This document shows positions 62,398 through 64,000 of a DNA stretch of 64,000 nt, in pieces. The stretch is taken from positions 1-64,000 of the forward strand of contig NZ_JAIELN010000005.1 in assembly GCF_019753045.1 (NCBI RefSeq), read 5' to 3'. Source of the DNA: Hyphomicrobium sp. (GTDB lineage Bacteria; Pseudomonadota; Alphaproteobacteria; Rhizobiales; Hyphomicrobiaceae). The translations under genes were made by a program, and so were the position numbers. The notes beneath the pieces were generated by a model that saw nothing but the letters and a program-made list of their open reading frames with translations, had not been told where the DNA came from and searched no databases. Within the stretch, counting starts at the first letter, position 1. Each line of letters opens with the position of its first letter.

Positions 62398-63027
62398 ATG
62401 TCCGTGCATTCGAGCATCATCCGGGAAGTCCTGCAGCAGACTGATGCGCTAAAGGCGGGAGACTTGCGCAAGCATCGCAGGGTTCCGCTTTCGCTTTCCG
62501 GCCGCTTTATGCGCCCTGACCGCACCGAATACACATGCCAGCTCAAGGACATCTCGGTCGGCGGCGCCGCGATCAGAACGACGGACGTGCCCGAAATTGG
62601 TGAGCGCGTCGTCGTCTACCTCGAGCATCTCGGCGGCCTTGAAGGCGTCGTCGCGCGAATTACGTCCGACGGCTTTGCATTTGCTTTTAAAGTCACTGAG
62701 CACAAACGCGAGAAGCTCGCGGCTCAAATCATGTGGCTGGTCAACAAGGACGACTTCCCCGATGAGGTCGGCCGGCTGCATGAGCGCATAGGAACTCGCG
62801 GAAGACGGACGACGTTGAGGGTCGAGGAGGGCGTCATAATTGACGTTGAATTGCTCGATGTTTCAGCATCTGGCGCTTCTATCGGCACTCCGGCACGGCC
62901 GCCGATCGGAAGCCTCGTAATTGCTGGAAAAACCCGGGCGATCGTTCGGCGTCACCACGGACACGGCATTGGTTTACAATTTCTGTCGCTGCTTTCGCCT
63001 GAGGCGTTGCGCGACAGATTCCCCTGA
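62398..63027 (+). CDS. Tandem PilZ-domain protein
   Basis: A 209-residue cytoplasmic protein with two PilZ domains. Both carry the c-di-GMP-binding residues: RxxxR at Arg24-Arg28 with DxSxxG at Asp51-Gly56, and RxxxR at Arg137-Arg141 with DxSxxG at Asp154-Gly159. It probably binds c-di-GMP in both halves. AAGGG lies upstream of the ATG. A TTGACA lies about 50 bases before the start, but the matching -10 is poor. It precedes the LapG-like protease gene. Confidence 0.88.
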   Translation: MSVHSSIIREVLQQTDALKAGDLRKHRRVPLSLSGRFMRPDRTEYTCQLKDISVGGAAIRTTDVPEIGERVVVYLEHLGGLEGVVARITSDGFAFAFKVTEHKREKLAAQIMWLVNKDDFPDEVGRLHERIGTRGRRTTLRVEEGVIIDVELLDVSASGASIGTPARPPIGSLVIAGKTRAIVRRHHGHGIGLQFLSLLSPEALRDRFP

Positions 63028-63186
63028 ACAATACGCGTTGGTTGTGTGATGCCTCAAATCGCCCGCCGAGTTGCCAAAATCCTAAAGTTCAATTTGGATG
63101 TAACTTTAGTGCGAATGCCACGGCGGGCATTCATGCTAAAAGCAGCTGTCTCGCGTACTGTATCGTACCGTGTTCGAGGGCGTATC

Positions 63187-63867
63187 ATGAAGTACGGTAG
63201 CGTAGCCATTTACTTGGCAGTTGGACTATTTGCGGCAGTAATGCCGGCGGCAGCGCAGCAGGTAGCGGTGGTCAGCCCCGCGACGCGAGCTCCGGAATTT
63301 ATGCGGGTATACGGAAGTTCCCAACCGCCATATGGCTTTGTGGCTTTCTGTGATCGCATGCCTCAGGAATGTGTCGTCACCTCACCGGATGACGCGCGTT
63401 ACCAGGCAACACCTCAGGCCTTGAGCGAGCTCGACGAGATCAATCGGGCGGTCAATCATGAGATTGAGCCTGCGACCGACCTCGAAGTTTACGGCGTTGT
63501 CGAATACTGGACGCTGCCGAAAACACGCGGCGATTGCGAAGATTACCAGCTTCTTAAGCGTCATCGTCTCATCGCGCGGGGCTGGCCGTCCTCATCGCTT
63601 CTTATGACGGTCGTTCGCGACGAAAAGAACGAAGGGCACGCCGTACTTACGGCCCGCACGACGCAAGGCGATTTCATCCTCGACAACAAGGTCGATGTCG
63701 TCCGGCTGTGGAACCAGACGCCTTATCACTACGTGATGCGGCAGTCGTACATGGATCCGAAGGTTTGGGTATCGCTCGATCCGAACGACGCCGCGACGCC
63801 TTCTGCGCTGTCGGGTGTTCAGTCGGTTAACCAGGGCATCATCGAGACGACGCCGGGGTATCGCTGA
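63187..63867 (+). CDS. Transglutaminase-like cysteine protease (LapG/BTLCP superfamily)
   Basis: A 226-residue exported protein. ATG at 63187 gives a signal peptide (VAIYLAVGLFAAVMPAAAQ); the open frame runs to 63046 but lacks a signal. The catalytic triad of the family is visible as Cys in TRGDCEDYQLLKR, His in EGHAVLTA and Asp in FILDNK. LapG, of the same superfamily, cleaves large adhesins in the periplasm under c-di-GMP control. No LapD-like receptor or adhesin is in the window, so the target is unknown. Confidence 0.88.
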   Translation: MKYGSVAIYLAVGLFAAVMPAAAQQVAVVSPATRAPEFMRVYGSSQPPYGFVAFCDRMPQECVVTSPDDARYQATPQALSELDEINRAVNHEIEPATDLEVYGVVEYWTLPKTRGDCEDYQLLKRHRLIARGWPSSSLLMTVVRDEKNEGHAVLTARTTQGDFILDNKVDVVRLWNQTPYHYVMRQSYMDPKVWVSLDPNDAATPSALSGVQSVNQGIIETTPGYR

Positions 63868-64000
63868 TTGGACTATAGTGGAGAAAGAACTTCGCAGGCC
63901 GGGCATAAAACCGATCTTTGGCCGTTCCCCCGGCCTTTCCCCCCGATCGAGTCCGACCTGTTTGCGGGCCGCGCGTCTTCCCCCGAGACGCCGGCCCGCT

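Noticed and set aside
1-64000. tRNA, rRNA, CRISPR, insertion sequence or prophage
   Set aside because: I looked for T-loop motifs, direct-repeat arrays, transposase and integrase motifs by eye and saw none. A covariance-model scan would be needed to exclude small RNAs.

Overview
The window is a stretch of a GC-rich alphaproteobacterial chromosome. The best overall match is the order Hyphomicrobiales, with a Hyphomicrobium-like feel. This rests on gene order and family membership only: rpsF-rpsR-DUF2232-rplI-dnaB-alr-radA; fabD-fabG-acpP-fabF-mltG-yicC-gmk; lptF-lptG-lptD-surA-pdxA-rsmA; and dusB-ntrB-ntrC-ntrY-ntrX-dat-hfq-hflX next to a fused ispDF. Almost everything is core genome. I saw no rRNA, tRNA, CRISPR array, insertion sequence, integrase or prophage gene.

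Layout. 1-6524 (minus): ribosomal proteins S6, S18 and L9, replicative helicase DnaB, alanine racemase and the RadA repair ATPase, which is cut by the window edge. 6894-7797 (plus): a very acidic 80-residue protein with its own terminator and a VOC-fold protein. 7798-8047: two copies of a GC-rich palindromic repeat. 8048-14977 (plus): fatty-acid synthesis (fabD, fabG, acpP, fabF), then mltG, yicC and gmk. 14974-23217 (minus): LPS export and outer-membrane assembly (LptF, LptG, LptD, SurA-like), then PdxA and RsmA. 23670-25199: leucyl aminopeptidase behind a 14-nt periodic array. 25355-28833: a more accessory patch with a GT17 glycosyltransferase flanked by AT-rich palindromes and several small membrane or exported proteins. 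28915-33765: MazG (carrying an in-frame palindromic repeat), a flavin monooxygenase, HflX, Hfq and a D-amino-acid aminotransferase. 33778-41378 (minus): the nitrogen regulators NtrX, NtrY, NtrC and NtrB with DusB. 41661-45559 (plus): IspDF, a CDF-like protein, a MarR regulator, a PncC-type amidase and an exported pentapeptide-repeat protein.

45569-50472 (minus): a run of small envelope genes (Coq10/RatA-like, GlsB-like, two probable lipoproteins, DUF5076, FtsB-like, an exported unknown) ending in a porin. 50708-53819 (plus): a UbiH-type hydroxylase, an LpxL-type acyltransferase and a two-TM protein that may be half of a GTPase-family protein. 53969-58162 (minus): a DUF883-like protein, ThrS, YidD, a membrane-anchored coiled coil and an IscU-like scaffold lacking one of the usual cysteines. 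58411-63867: HisI, a patatin phospholipase, a CBS-pair protein, a rhomboid protease, a PAS_5 protein, a tandem PilZ protein with both c-di-GMP motifs intact, and a LapG-superfamily cysteine protease.

No complete undescribed multi-gene system stands out. The most interesting signals are the palindromic element that occurs both between genes and inside mazG, the 14-nt array upstream of pepA, the GNRA-capped hairpin between acpP and fabF, the tandem PilZ protein beside a LapG-like protease, and several small orphan proteins. All functional calls come from reading motifs by eye; no database search was possible.
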